Shown piece by piece: positions 28,344-36,548 of a stretch of DNA of 38,210 bases. Origin of the DNA: an uncultured Bacillota bacterium (lineage in GTDB: Bacteria > Bacillota > Clostridia > Oscillospirales > Oscillospiraceae); assembly GCA_947383275.1 (NCBI GenBank), contig CANDCW010000020.1:1-38210 (forward strand). Direction: 5' to 3'. How positions within the stretch are numbered: position 1 is the stretch's first letter; the number at the start of each line of letters is the position of its first letter. The notes under the pieces were generated by a model. The model saw nothing but the letters and a program-made list of their open reading frames with translations. It did not search any database and was not told the DNA's origin. The translations under genes were made by a program, and so were the position numbers.

Positions 28344-29705
28344 ATGTACGAGGGCAAACCCCGCACACTGTTTTTCCGCTACGCCGTGCCGCAGATGATC
28401 GGGCTGCTGTTTAATTCGGTGTACACCATTGTGGACGGTGTTTTTATTGGCAACCGCCTGGGCCGGGAGGCCATGGCCGCAGCCGCTGTGGCAGTGCCGC
28501 TGATTGAGGTTCTTATCTCGGTGGCCATTGCCGCCGGGTCCGGGGCCGGGGTGCTCATTGCGGCCCGGCTGGGGGCCGGGGACCGGGACGGCGCCCGGAG
28601 GCTGTTTCACGCCGCAGCATGGATGCTGGGATTGGCTGGGCTGGCTGTCTGCATTCTAGGCAACCTGTTCCTGACTCCTCTGGCCCGGATGCTGGGGGCC
28701 TCTCCGGAGGTGCTGGAGTTGTCTGCCGCCTATCTGTGGTTTATCGTCACCTTTGCCCCCTTCCAGCTGTTCAGCTTCCTTTTGGGGGGCATGGCACGCA
28801 ATGATGGCCGGCCCAAGCTGGCCATGACCGCCTTGATTCTAGGCGCGGGCTCCAACATTCTGCTGGACTACGTCTTTATGTACCCCCTGAACATGGGCAT
28901 CCGAGGAGCCGCGCTCGCCACCGCTTTGGGGCCTATTTTCAGCGTAGCGATCCTCCTGCCCCACTTTTTTCGGAAAAAGGGGGCGCTGTACTTTGCGCCC
29001 TGCCGCCCCAGGCCAGGCGACGCCCGGCACATTCTGGCGTGCGGCGCTCCGGCCTTTATCATGGAGTTTTCCATCGGCATAATTACCTTCCTTTATAACC
29101 TGGCCATCACCCATTACGGCTACGGGGAGCTGGGGCTGGCGGCCTATCTGGTGATCGGCTATCTGATGCTCATTGTCCTCACCCTGTTCCTGGGCATGGC
29201 GGAGGGCCTCCAGCCGGTGTTCAGCCACTTTATGGCCACCGGTGAGACGTCCCGGGGGCTGGCCATGCGCCGGTTTGCCGCCGGAGCGTTTTTGGGGGTG
29301 GGAGTGGCCAGCTGTGGGCTGATTTTCCTGTGCTCCCGTTGGTTTTTCCTCCTCTTTGCCCCAGGAGACCCGGAGCTGATTGCCTTTGCCGCAACCCGGT
29401 CAAATCCCTACTTCTGCGGATTTTTCCTCACAGGCTTCAATATTTTGATGATTTCCTACTGGCAGGCCGTCCAAAAGACCGGCCGCTCCCTGTTTGTCTC
29501 CCTGCTGCGCAGTGTCATTCTGCCCCCTGCGCTGCTGCTGGCGCTTCCCGTTCTTCTGGGGCGGGAGGCCCTGTGGGTTTGCCAGTCCGCGGCCGATGGG
29601 CTCACCGCGCTCTTTGTCATAATTTCCCCTTGTATTCTCCGGCGGGGCATGGTAGAATCATCCGACCTTGCGAAAGACAAGGCGAGAAATGAGGAACTTG
29701 TATGA
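28344..29705 (+). CDS. MATE family efflux transporter (453 aa)
   Basis: A cation-driven exporter of drugs or metabolites in the inner membrane, with twelve hydrophobic segments in two six-helix bundles. The start MYEGKPRTLFFRYAVPQMIG, then NSVYTIVDGVFIGNRLG, is typical of Clostridial MATE proteins. AAGSGAGVLIAARLGAGD and a matching second-half LTLFLGMAEGLQPVFSH follow. Normal length. TTTGGAGG precedes the ATG. It overlaps the DegV gene by 4 bases, so the two are co-expressed. Confidence 0.93.
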   Translation: MYEGKPRTLFFRYAVPQMIGLLFNSVYTIVDGVFIGNRLGREAMAAAAVAVPLIEVLISVAIAAGSGAGVLIAARLGAGDRDGARRLFHAAAWMLGLAGLAVCILGNLFLTPLARMLGASPEVLELSAAYLWFIVTFAPFQLFSFLLGGMARNDGRPKLAMTALILGAGSNILLDYVFMYPLNMGIRGAALATALGPIFSVAILLPHFFRKKGALYFAPCRPRPGDARHILACGAPAFIMEFSIGIITFLYNLAITHYGYGELGLAAYLVIGYLMLIVLTLFLGMAEGLQPVFSHFMATGETSRGLAMRRFAAGAFLGVGVASCGLIFLCSRWFFLLFAPGDPELIAFAATRSNPYFCGFFLTGFNILMISYWQAVQKTGRSLFVSLLRSVILPPALLLALPVLLGREALWVCQSAADGLTALFVIISPCILRRGMVESSDLAKDKARNEELV

Positions 29706-30550
29706 ATGTTAGAGTAATAACCGATTCCGCTTCCGACCTGCTGTCTCCCCACCGGCCCGAGGTGACTGTCCTGCCCATGACTGTCACCTTCGGGCGCGAG
29801 GCGTTTCAGGACGGCGTCAATTTGACCCACCACCAGTTTTACGAGAAGCTGATTGAGGGCGAGGACCTGCCCACCACCAGCCAGATCGCCCCGGCGCAGT
29901 TTGAGGAGGCGTTCCGGGCTGCTGTAGAGTCCGGGGAGATGGTGGTGGCAGTGGTCCTGTCCGCCAAGCTGTCGGGCACCTACCAGAGCGCATGCATCGC
30001 GGCGGAGGAGTTTCCGGGGAAGGTGTTTGTGGTGGACAGCGCCAACGCCACCATCGGGGAGCTGGTCCTGGTGGAGCGGGCGCTGGAGCTGCTGGACCAG
30101 GGTCTGGACGCCCCCGCCATCGCCGCCAGGCTGGAGGAGGAGAAGGGGGACATCCGCCTGGTGGCTCTGCTGGACACCCTGGAGTACCTGAAGCGGGGCG
30201 GCCGGGTGTCCGCCTCCGTGGCCCTGGTGGGCGGGCTGCTTGCCATCAAGCCGGTGGTGGCCCTTCAGGACGGCGAGGTGGTGGTGCTGGGCAAGGCCCG
30301 GGGCTCCAAAAATGGCAATAATTTGCTGGTCCAGGAGATTCAAAAGACCGGCGGCGTGGACTTCTCTCGGCCCTACCGCCTGGGCTATGCCGGACTGGAC
30401 GACAGCTTGTTGAAAAAGTACATCTCCGACAGCGCTGCCCTCTGGGTGGAACACGCCGGCGGCCTGCCCATCGGGACAGTGGGGGGCACCATCGGCACCC
30501 ATGTAGGCCCCGGCGCCATTGCGGTGGCATTTTTCCAGAACAAAGGATGA
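29702..30550 (+). CDS. DegV family fatty-acid-binding protein (282 aa)
   Basis: A DegV/FakB-type protein that holds a fatty acid for phosphorylation by the FakA kinase before it enters phospholipid synthesis. Motifs: VITDSASDLL near the N-terminus, the TTSQIAPAQFEEAF segment (residues 58-71), SAKLSGTYQSA (phosphate/lipid pocket), LEYLKRGGRVS and a C-terminal GTHVGPGAIAVAFF. The ATG overlaps the MATE stop, giving translational coupling. FakA is not in the window. Confidence 0.94.
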   Translation: MNVRVITDSASDLLSPHRPEVTVLPMTVTFGREAFQDGVNLTHHQFYEKLIEGEDLPTTSQIAPAQFEEAFRAAVESGEMVVAVVLSAKLSGTYQSACIAAEEFPGKVFVVDSANATIGELVLVERALELLDQGLDAPAIAARLEEEKGDIRLVALLDTLEYLKRGGRVSASVALVGGLLAIKPVVALQDGEVVVLGKARGSKNGNNLLVQEIQKTGGVDFSRPYRLGYAGLDDSLLKKYISDSAALWVEHAGGLPIGTVGGTIGTHVGPGAIAVAFFQNKG

Positions 30551-30555
30551 CAAAA

Positions 30556-30586
30556 GGGACGGCCTCAGGGCCGTCCCTTCCGGTTT
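30556..30586 (+). terminator. Bidirectional terminator between DegV and PPIase genes
   Basis: GGGACGGCC/GGCCGTCCC with a short loop. T-rich sequence lies on one side and an A-run on the other, so it serves both convergent genes. Confidence 0.85.
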
Positions 30587-30588
30587 TC

Positions 30589-32109
30589 TCAGAGCGCGGA
30601 GATAAAGCGCATCCCGGGGCCGTGTTTAATCGTCCAGCCCTGGCTGGCAGCGTCGGCCAGGTTTTCGTAGTCCTGCTGCATCAGGGCGCTGGCGGTGTTT
30701 TGGCGCCAGATAGGGTCATTGGTGGAGACGTAGTACATAATATGCCAGCCATACTCGGTCTTTACCAATTCGGTATCACCCTCCTTGCGGGCGGGGTCCA
30801 GGGCCCAATTCCGGAACGCCTCCACGTAGCCGGAGGTGGAGGTAATATTAGAGATCAGGCCGCCGTATTGGGCCGAGCTGGTGTCGTCGCTGTTCTGGGT
30901 GAGCAGGGTGATAAAGGACTCCTCGGTGGCCTCGCCGGCTTTCCACTCGTCCAGCAGGGCCTGGGCCTTCTCTTCGGCCTCGTCGTACTCGGCCTGAGTG
31001 GGGGTGGCAGTCCCGTTGGCGCTGCCCGCCTTTACCAGCAGGTGGCGTACGTCGTGGGTCTGCTCCTGGTCCAGCTCACGGCCCTCAAAGCGGATCACGT
31101 AATAGTAATAGGCGGTTTCAAAGCCGCTTTCGATTATGGTGACATCGCCAGGCTTGCGTTCACTGTCGATCAGCCAGTCGGCGTAGGGGAAGCTGGCCAG
31201 CTCGGCGTAGGTGGCGCGGCTGCTGTTGGAGGAGGTGTAGAGATCGTCCCCATACTCCTCGGCCAGGGCAGCGGGGTCGCCTTGGGCCTCCAGTTTGGAT
31301 CGGGCGTCCTCAGCCAGGGCCTTTTGGGCGGGCTTCAGCTCCTCCAGGGCCGCGGCGGACTCCTCGGCGGTGCGCTCAATGGCGGTTCCGTTTTCGTCGG
31401 AGGTAGGCAGGGTACAGCGGAACGCAAGCTGGGAGAAGATGACGGTATCCATCTGGTCAGCGTGCTCCTGATAGTAGGCGTCATAATCGGCGTCGGAGTG
31501 CTCGATCTCATCCAGCTTGGCCTGAGCGTAGTCGCTGGCGGTGAACTCCATGTTAATCAGCTCCACCAGCCGGTCGTAGGTCATGTTGGCCCCGAATCTG
31601 GCCCGGATAAAGGCGTCGCGGCTGGGCAGGTTGTTGGTGATCCAGGCGGTTTCCAGCTGGGCCAGGGAGGTGCTGATGGCGGTCTGGGCCTCGCTGGAGA
31701 GGGTGTAGCCCTCGTCCCGGGCCTGCCAGGCCAGGGCACAGTTCCGGGTCAGCTGTTCCACAGCCAGCTCCAGCAGATGGTCGTGCCAGGTCTGGCCGGT
31801 GGCCTCGTCGTAGATCTGCTTCTTTACAGATTGGCTGGAATTAAAGGCATACATCTGGGCCTGCTGGGAGTAGACGCTGTTGTAGTAGTATTGCAGGTCC
31901 GCAGAGGTGTATGTTTCGCCGTTGATATCCAGGGCGGTGAGGCTGCGCTGGAGGATGCCGCTGCGCCAGAACATGGCGGCGATGGCCGCGACAATGACCA
32001 CCACGGCAACGACAGTGTAAACAGCCATGGACCGGCGGTCCTTCTGCTCCTCCTGGCGGCGTTTTTCGTCCCGTTCGGCCTTGGTATGGGCCTTTTTCTC
32101 TGCACTCAC
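30589..32109 (-). CDS. Membrane-anchored parvulin-type peptidyl-prolyl isomerase (506 aa), GTG start
   Basis: A PrsA/SurA-like foldase outside the membrane. A charged N-terminal tail rich in Lys, Glu and Arg is followed by one membrane helix, VYTVVAVVVIVAAIAAMFW (about residues 30-48). A SurA-N-like helical region (about 55-210) follows, then a parvulin domain with THDVRHLLVKAG, SGLIS-type QYGGLISNIT and VKTEYGWHIMYYV near the C-terminus. The GTG at 32109 is chosen because the tail and helix follow it directly; an ATG at 32190 would add 27 Pro/Gly-rich residues without a signal peptide. A cysteine lipobox is absent, so it is anchored by the helix. Confidence 0.82.
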   Translation of the reverse strand: MSAEKKAHTKAERDEKRRQEEQKDRRSMAVYTVVAVVVIVAAIAAMFWRSGILQRSLTALDINGETYTSADLQYYYNSVYSQQAQMYAFNSSQSVKKQIYDEATGQTWHDHLLELAVEQLTRNCALAWQARDEGYTLSSEAQTAISTSLAQLETAWITNNLPSRDAFIRARFGANMTYDRLVELINMEFTASDYAQAKLDEIEHSDADYDAYYQEHADQMDTVIFSQLAFRCTLPTSDENGTAIERTAEESAAALEELKPAQKALAEDARSKLEAQGDPAALAEEYGDDLYTSSNSSRATYAELASFPYADWLIDSERKPGDVTIIESGFETAYYYYVIRFEGRELDQEQTHDVRHLLVKAGSANGTATPTQAEYDEAEEKAQALLDEWKAGEATEESFITLLTQNSDDTSSAQYGGLISNITSTSGYVEAFRNWALDPARKEGDTELVKTEYGWHIMYYVSTNDPIWRQNTASALMQQDYENLADAASQGWTIKHGPGMRFISAL

Positions 32110-32259
32110 AGTTGTTTCAGTCCTCTCATTATCAATAGTGTAAGGAACCGCCCGCCCGGGCCCGGCGGGTTCCGGAGCAGGGACAGGCATTTCCGGGACA
32201 TTATACTAAAAACCGCCCCTGATTGCAATAGGAGGGCGGGATTTTTACACATTGTTTAT

Positions 32260-32292
32260 AAACAGAAAAGACCGCGGCAGAGCAGCCGCGGC
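32260..32292 (-). terminator. Terminator of the minus-strand small RNA
   Basis: CCGCGGC/GCCGCGG (32272-32278 and 32285-32291); on the minus strand it is followed by TCTTTTCTGTTT. Confidence 0.8.
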
Positions 32293-32322
32293 CAAAATGC
32301 TGGGATCACTATGGCTATTTAT

Positions 32323-32511
32323 ACCCCGCTCTGGCCGTGTGGACCCGTTTAAAACCTGCACGTAATGGCAGGTGGGTCGCCTCCACAGCGTTTTTCTGCT
32401 TCCAACGTCCAGCTGACCTCATAAGGGGGCCGGGAGGCCTGCAAGCCGCGCCGTGAGGTGGGCGTCCCGTTTCAAAAATGTGGGTTTAAAAGAGCCCATC
32501 ACGCACCGAGC
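32323..32511 (-). ncRNA. ssrS: Probable 6S RNA
   Basis: A roughly 190-nt non-coding RNA with its own promoter and terminator and no open frame. Its ends pair (5' CCTGCTCGG with 3' CCAGAGCGGGG). A long, mostly double-stranded rod follows, with a central region containing CTCTTTTAAACCCACA and GAAGCAGAAAAACGCTGTGG and a side hairpin CCTGC..GCAGG (about 32375-32395). This size and shape, an open-promoter mimic, is that of 6S RNA, which binds the housekeeping RNA polymerase in stationary phase. The identification rests on structure and remembered motif likeness, not on a search. Confidence 0.6.
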
Positions 32512-32515
32512 AGGA

Positions 32516-32543
32516 AGTATAAACAAAACCGGAATCTGGTCAG
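32516..32543 (-). promoter_or_regulatory. Promoter of the small RNA, overlapping the DUF1292 stop codon
   Basis: CTGACC and TATACT on the minus strand with a 16-base spacer. The -35 element lies across the DUF1292 stop. Confidence 0.6.
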
Positions 32544-32857
32544 GCTTCCCCGTCATCCTCCTGGAAGAAGCGCTCCATAAACAGCTCATACACCTCATCC
32601 AGCTCTTCATCGGAGTCCAGGGTGGACAGCAGCTCCTCGCCATTCTCCTCAATGGCCTTCATGATGACCAGGCCGTACTCCTCATCGTCGGCGTCCACAT
32701 CCTTAGGCTCGCCGGTGGAGCCGTCCTCCTCTACGGCGGGGAACATGGCGTAGTAGATAACGCCTTTGTGCTCCAGCGTGTCTACCAGCTCAAGCTCAAA
32801 GTCGTTGCCGTCCTCGTCGGTGACGGTGATAAAATCGGGGCCGAAGTTTTCTTCCAT
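32540..32857 (-). CDS. DUF1292 family protein (105 aa)
   Basis: A small, very acidic protein (Asp and Glu make up well over a third) of the YrzB-like DUF1292 family; the function is not established. The family motif is the opening DFITVTDEDGNDFELELVDT and the KGVIYYAMFP strand, followed by YGLVIMKAIEENGEE. The C-terminal DSDEELDEVYELFMERFF helix is longer than in some relatives. GGAGGG precedes the ATG by about 9 bases. The 6S-like RNA begins within 30 bases after its stop. Confidence 0.9.
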   Translation of the reverse strand: MEENFGPDFITVTDEDGNDFELELVDTLEHKGVIYYAMFPAVEEDGSTGEPKDVDADDEEYGLVIMKAIEENGEELLSTLDSDEELDEVYELFMERFFQEDDGEA

Positions 32858-32980
32858 AAGGCGGGCGCCCTCCTGTCCTTTTGTGCTTTTATTTTAACCC
32901 GCCTGCGGGAAAAATGCAAGGGGGGAAAGCAGGTAAATTTTAAGAAACTTTGAAGATTACGGCTTTGCGGCAAACAAGGG

Positions 32981-33008
32981 TGGACAATCCGGCAGTTTAT
33001 GGTATAAT
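32981..33008 (+). promoter_or_regulatory. Promoter of the class A PBP gene
   Basis: TGGACA and TATAAT with a 16-base spacer, leaving a 100-base leader with GGCCGG-type stems. Confidence 0.75.
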
Positions 33009-33119
33009 TGCTTTACATCGCATCATTGCTTTGAATTGAGCGCAGCTGTCGTGACGGCCGGCTTGGCCGTTTCCCGCCGGCACCAACCAGATTTTTTCTG
33101 ATCCTCTGGAGGTACTACC

Positions 33120-35861
33120 GTGTCTGATTACAATGAACACAGCTCCATATACGAAAACAGCGACTACCCCTCCCGCCGTCAGGCGCCTGCCCATAGGGCG
33201 TCGTCAGGCGGGAGCCGCCAGGCGCCGGGCTCGCCTAAAAAGCGCCGCCGGAAAAGAAGTGGCGGCATCACGGCAGGCCGGGTAATCGGCTGGGTTTTCA
33301 AGGCTCTGGGCACGTTAATCCTTGTTGGGCTGTGCACCGGGGCCCTGGTGGCCTGCTTCGCGGCGGTGTATATCAGCGATGTGATTGTCCCCATCGCCGA
33401 CCTGAGCCCCGATGACTTTATCTTCAACGAAGACAGCATCATGTACTATGAGGATAAAAACACCGGGCAATACGTGGAGATGACCAAGCTGCTCAACGTG
33501 ACCAGCTCCGTGTGGGTGGACTTCGAGGAGATTCCCAAGGACCTGATTAACGCCACCGTGGCCATTGAGGACAAGCGCTTCTGGACCCACCCCGGCGTGG
33601 ACTGGCGGCGGACGGGCAAGGCCGTGCTGTGCATGTTCACCGGACAGGATATCCAGGGCGGCTCTACCATCACCCAGCAGCTCATCAAAAACCAGACCAA
33701 CTACAACGAGACTACCGTCAAGAGGAAGGTCACAGAGATTGTCCGGGCCTTCCGTTTTACCCAGAACAACTCCAAGGAGGATACCATCACCTACTACCTG
33801 AACACCATCCCCCTGGGCAGCAAGTTTGAGGGGGTGGGGGCCGCCGCACTGGGGTACTTCGGTAAGCCGGTGTCGGAGCTGTCCCTGGCCGAGTGCGCCA
33901 GTTTGATTGCCATCACCAACAACCCCTCTAAATACGGGCCCTACTCCTTCAGCAAATCCCAGGGCTTTGAGACCGAAGAAATCTGGGACGCCCGGCAGTG
34001 GAACAAGTACCGCCAGGAGGTGGTGCTGAGCCAGATGCTCAAGCAGGAAATGATCAGCCGGGAGGAGTACGAAGACGCTGTGGCTCAGGAGTTGGTCTTT
34101 GTTCGGGCCAAGGGTCAGGAGAACACCGATAATATCTATACCTGGTATGAGGAGACCGTTATCTCCGAGGTGCAGGATATCATGGCGGACAAGCTGGACT
34201 GGTCCGCCCAGCGGACCAAGCAGGCTATGCAGCGGGGCGGCCTGCGCATCTACACCGCCTACGACCCCCACGCCCAGGCCATTGTGGACGAAATTTACTC
34301 CAACCGGGAGAACCTGGACTACACCGCCAAGGACGGCCAGCAGATGCAGTCCACCATCGCCATCATCGAAAATGAGACTGGCAACCTGGTGGCCATCGCG
34401 GGCAAGTTTGCAGAGGAGAAAACGGCCAACCGAGTGGGCAACTTCGCCATCGGCGAGGGGGGCGGCAACCGCCAGCCCGGCTCCTCCTTCAAGCCTCTGG
34501 CCGTCTACTCCCCCGCTTTGGAGTTCAACAAGGTGAGCCCCTACTCGGTGCTGGACGACTACCCCTACCAGCTGATGGGAGGGAAAGCGTGGCCCCTGAA
34601 CTCCGGCAGCGACCGCTATCAGGGCCACCTCACCGTCCGGGAGGGACTGAAGCAGTCGCTGAACACCATCGCCGTCCGGCTGATGATCGACTACGTCACC
34701 CCGGAGGAGAGCTTCAAATTTGTCCAGGACCGGTATCACATCGACCTGGAGGAGGGGCGTATGGTCCGGGGCGAGTGGAAGACCGACATCGGCCCCTCCT
34801 TGAGCATGGGCGGCCTTACCGACGGCACCAACGTCCGGGATATGGCGGAGGCCTACTCGGTTTTCCCCTCCGGCGGCGTGTATAAGGGCTCCCGCACTGT
34901 CACCAGGATCACCCAGCTGGTGGACGGCCAGGAGGTTGTGCTGGTGGACAACGCCCTGGAGGAGGAACCGGCCATCAAGGAGACCACCGCCTGGTATATG
35001 AACGACATGATGCAGCGGGTGTTTGACTCCGGCGGAACCGCCGCCGGCCTGGGCATCAAGGGCCAGCACGCTGCCGGCAAAACGGGCACCACCAGCGACA
35101 ACAACGACCGTTGGTTCGTGGGCTACACCCCCTACTACACAGCCGCCGTCTGGGTGGGCTATGAGAACCCCTACAAGATGAGCCTGAGGGGCAAAAACCC
35201 CGCGGCGGTTCTGTGGAACAAGGTGATGGTACCTCTCCATGAGGGTCTGCCCGACAAGAATTACAACGATCCCGGCGGGCGCCGCACCATCAGTTACTGC
35301 ATGGACAGCGGATTCCTGGCTACCAAGTGGTGCGCCATGGACCCCCGGGGCAGCCGGGCGGCCTCGGGCAGCATTTTCCCGGAGAGCTTCCCCGAGGGGA
35401 TTGATTGCCCCTACCACACTGCCGAGACGGTGATTACCGTCTGTGCGGACTGCCCCGTCCTCAAGGAGGACGGCAGCCCCACCGGCCTGTTCTATCAGGC
35501 TGGGGAGTTCTGTCCTGAAGAGAGCAAAATGGAGGTTTGCCTGCCCAACTTTGGCCGGGAGCAGGTGGGCGGCGCCGTAGCCGGCGACGCGATGTGGGAT
35601 TACGCCTCCGCTGCCGGGTACGGTACCTGCACCCTCCACACCAGCGCGCCAGTGGTGGACCCCGGCGTTGATCCTAACAATCCCCTCAATCCCCTTGACC
35701 CCAACAACCCCTTCAATCCCGGCGGGACCAACCCCCTTCTGCCTTACTTCCCCCCCAGTACCGGGACAACAACGACCGACCCCAACAACCCGGTCACCCA
35801 GCCCGGCGATCCCGAAGGCCCCCTGGATCCCCTGCCGCCCTCGGAGAATATGGCAGGATAA
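33120..35861 (+). CDS. Class A penicillin-binding protein, PBP1A type (913 aa), GTG start
   Basis: A bifunctional peptidoglycan glycosyltransferase and transpeptidase. A basic cytosolic tail (KKRRRKR, residues 40-46) is followed by a membrane helix (about 54-84). The GT51 domain has catalytic Glu150 in VAIEDKRFWTHPGVDW and GGSTITQQLIKNQ. The transpeptidase domain has SSFK (Ser455, Lys458), the SLN motif and KTGT (Lys654). After it come a cysteine-rich stretch (CMDSGFLATKWC, CPYH, CADCPVL) and a low-complexity Asp-Pro-Asn-Asn tail. The start is GTG at 33120 with TGGAGG upstream. Its own promoter and terminator make it monocistronic. Confidence 0.95.
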   Translation: MSDYNEHSSIYENSDYPSRRQAPAHRASSGGSRQAPGSPKKRRRKRSGGITAGRVIGWVFKALGTLILVGLCTGALVACFAAVYISDVIVPIADLSPDDFIFNEDSIMYYEDKNTGQYVEMTKLLNVTSSVWVDFEEIPKDLINATVAIEDKRFWTHPGVDWRRTGKAVLCMFTGQDIQGGSTITQQLIKNQTNYNETTVKRKVTEIVRAFRFTQNNSKEDTITYYLNTIPLGSKFEGVGAAALGYFGKPVSELSLAECASLIAITNNPSKYGPYSFSKSQGFETEEIWDARQWNKYRQEVVLSQMLKQEMISREEYEDAVAQELVFVRAKGQENTDNIYTWYEETVISEVQDIMADKLDWSAQRTKQAMQRGGLRIYTAYDPHAQAIVDEIYSNRENLDYTAKDGQQMQSTIAIIENETGNLVAIAGKFAEEKTANRVGNFAIGEGGGNRQPGSSFKPLAVYSPALEFNKVSPYSVLDDYPYQLMGGKAWPLNSGSDRYQGHLTVREGLKQSLNTIAVRLMIDYVTPEESFKFVQDRYHIDLEEGRMVRGEWKTDIGPSLSMGGLTDGTNVRDMAEAYSVFPSGGVYKGSRTVTRITQLVDGQEVVLVDNALEEEPAIKETTAWYMNDMMQRVFDSGGTAAGLGIKGQHAAGKTGTTSDNNDRWFVGYTPYYTAAVWVGYENPYKMSLRGKNPAAVLWNKVMVPLHEGLPDKNYNDPGGRRTISYCMDSGFLATKWCAMDPRGSRAASGSIFPESFPEGIDCPYHTAETVITVCADCPVLKEDGSPTGLFYQAGEFCPEESKMEVCLPNFGREQVGGAVAGDAMWDYASAAGYGTCTLHTSAPVVDPGVDPNNPLNPLDPNNPFNPGGTNPLLPYFPPSTGTTTTDPNNPVTQPGDPEGPLDPLPPSENMAG

Positions 35862-35864
35862 GCA

Positions 35865-35907
35865 AACACAGCGCCGTAGACAGCCGTCTGCGGCGCTGTG
35901 TTCGGTT
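35865..35907 (+). terminator. PBP terminator
   Basis: A 12-bp perfect stem, AACACAGCGCCG with its complement (35865-35876 and 35891-35902). The loop contains an inner AGACNNNGTCT stem. The T-run is short. Confidence 0.75.
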
Positions 35908-35979
35908 TCAGCTGTGTAAAGTGCCAAAAGAAACCCGCTTTTCTCGGAAAAGTTCCACGATTCCGATGTCGATTTGGTG

Positions 35980-36008
35980 TTGCGGGTGTGGAGCGGATGT
36001 GTTAAAAT
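35980..36008 (+). promoter_or_regulatory. Promoter of the ACT-hom-aspartokinase genes
   Basis: TTGCGG and TAAAAT with a 17-base spacer. Confidence 0.55.
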
Positions 36009-36075
36009 GAACCACGCATAAAAACAAATGACCGCGCAAGATGGACAATATTTCCCGCGCAGACAGGAGGACCCT

Positions 36076-36516
36076 ATGAGCGAGCCGGCAAAATATTATA
36101 TCGTGGAGGCCAGGGCCATGCCGGAGATATTCCGGAAGGTGGCGGAAGCCAAGCGGCTGCTGGAGACGGGAGAGGAGAAAACCGTCAACGCCGCAGCTCA
36201 GGCGGTGGATATCAGCCGCAGCGCTTTCTATAAATATAAGGACGCGGTGCGGCCCTTCAACGACATGCTCCATGGCCGCATTGTCACCTTTCAGGTCCTG
36301 CTCAAGGACCAACCGGGAGCCCTGTCCGGGGCGCTGAACGTGCTGGCGGGTACCGGGGTGAACATCCTCACCATCAACCAGAACATTCCTGTGAACGGCT
36401 GCGCCGTTGTCACCATGACGGCGGAGACCTCCGCTCTCCGGGACTCTCTGGAGGAGGTATTGGACAGCTTGTCTGCGGGGCCCGGAGTGGTCAAGTGCGA
36501 GATTCTGGCGGGGTAA
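36076..36516 (+). CDS. ACT-domain protein, PheB/UPF0735 type (146 aa)
   Basis: An amino-acid-sensing protein of the PheB-like family. The N-terminal half has a helix-turn-helix-like segment (AAAQAVDISRSAFYKYKDAV, about residues 38-57). The C-terminal half is an ACT domain (VTFQVLLKDQPGALSGALNV, then TGVNILTINQNIP). In Firmicutes it is usually encoded directly before homoserine dehydrogenase, as here (32-base gap), and is presumed to regulate or sense threonine-family amino acids. CAGGAGG lies upstream of the ATG. Confidence 0.92.
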   Translation: MSEPAKYYIVEARAMPEIFRKVAEAKRLLETGEEKTVNAAAQAVDISRSAFYKYKDAVRPFNDMLHGRIVTFQVLLKDQPGALSGALNVLAGTGVNILTINQNIPVNGCAVVTMTAETSALRDSLEEVLDSLSAGPGVVKCEILAG

Positions 36517-36548
36517 GCCCTGCGAAATATAGGATAAGGAGAAAAAGA

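Noticed and set aside
30547..32352. 601-codon plus-strand frame opposite the PPIase gene
   Set aside because: It is an antisense shadow that also runs through the DegV terminator and the small RNA.
32293..32539. Plus-strand SRP RNA or RNase P RNA
   Set aside because: The conserved SRP tetraloop region and the RNase P core are absent, and promoter and terminator both point to the minus strand.
33315..35927. 870-codon minus-strand frame opposite the PBP gene
   Set aside because: It is an antisense shadow; the plus strand has all catalytic motifs of a class A PBP.
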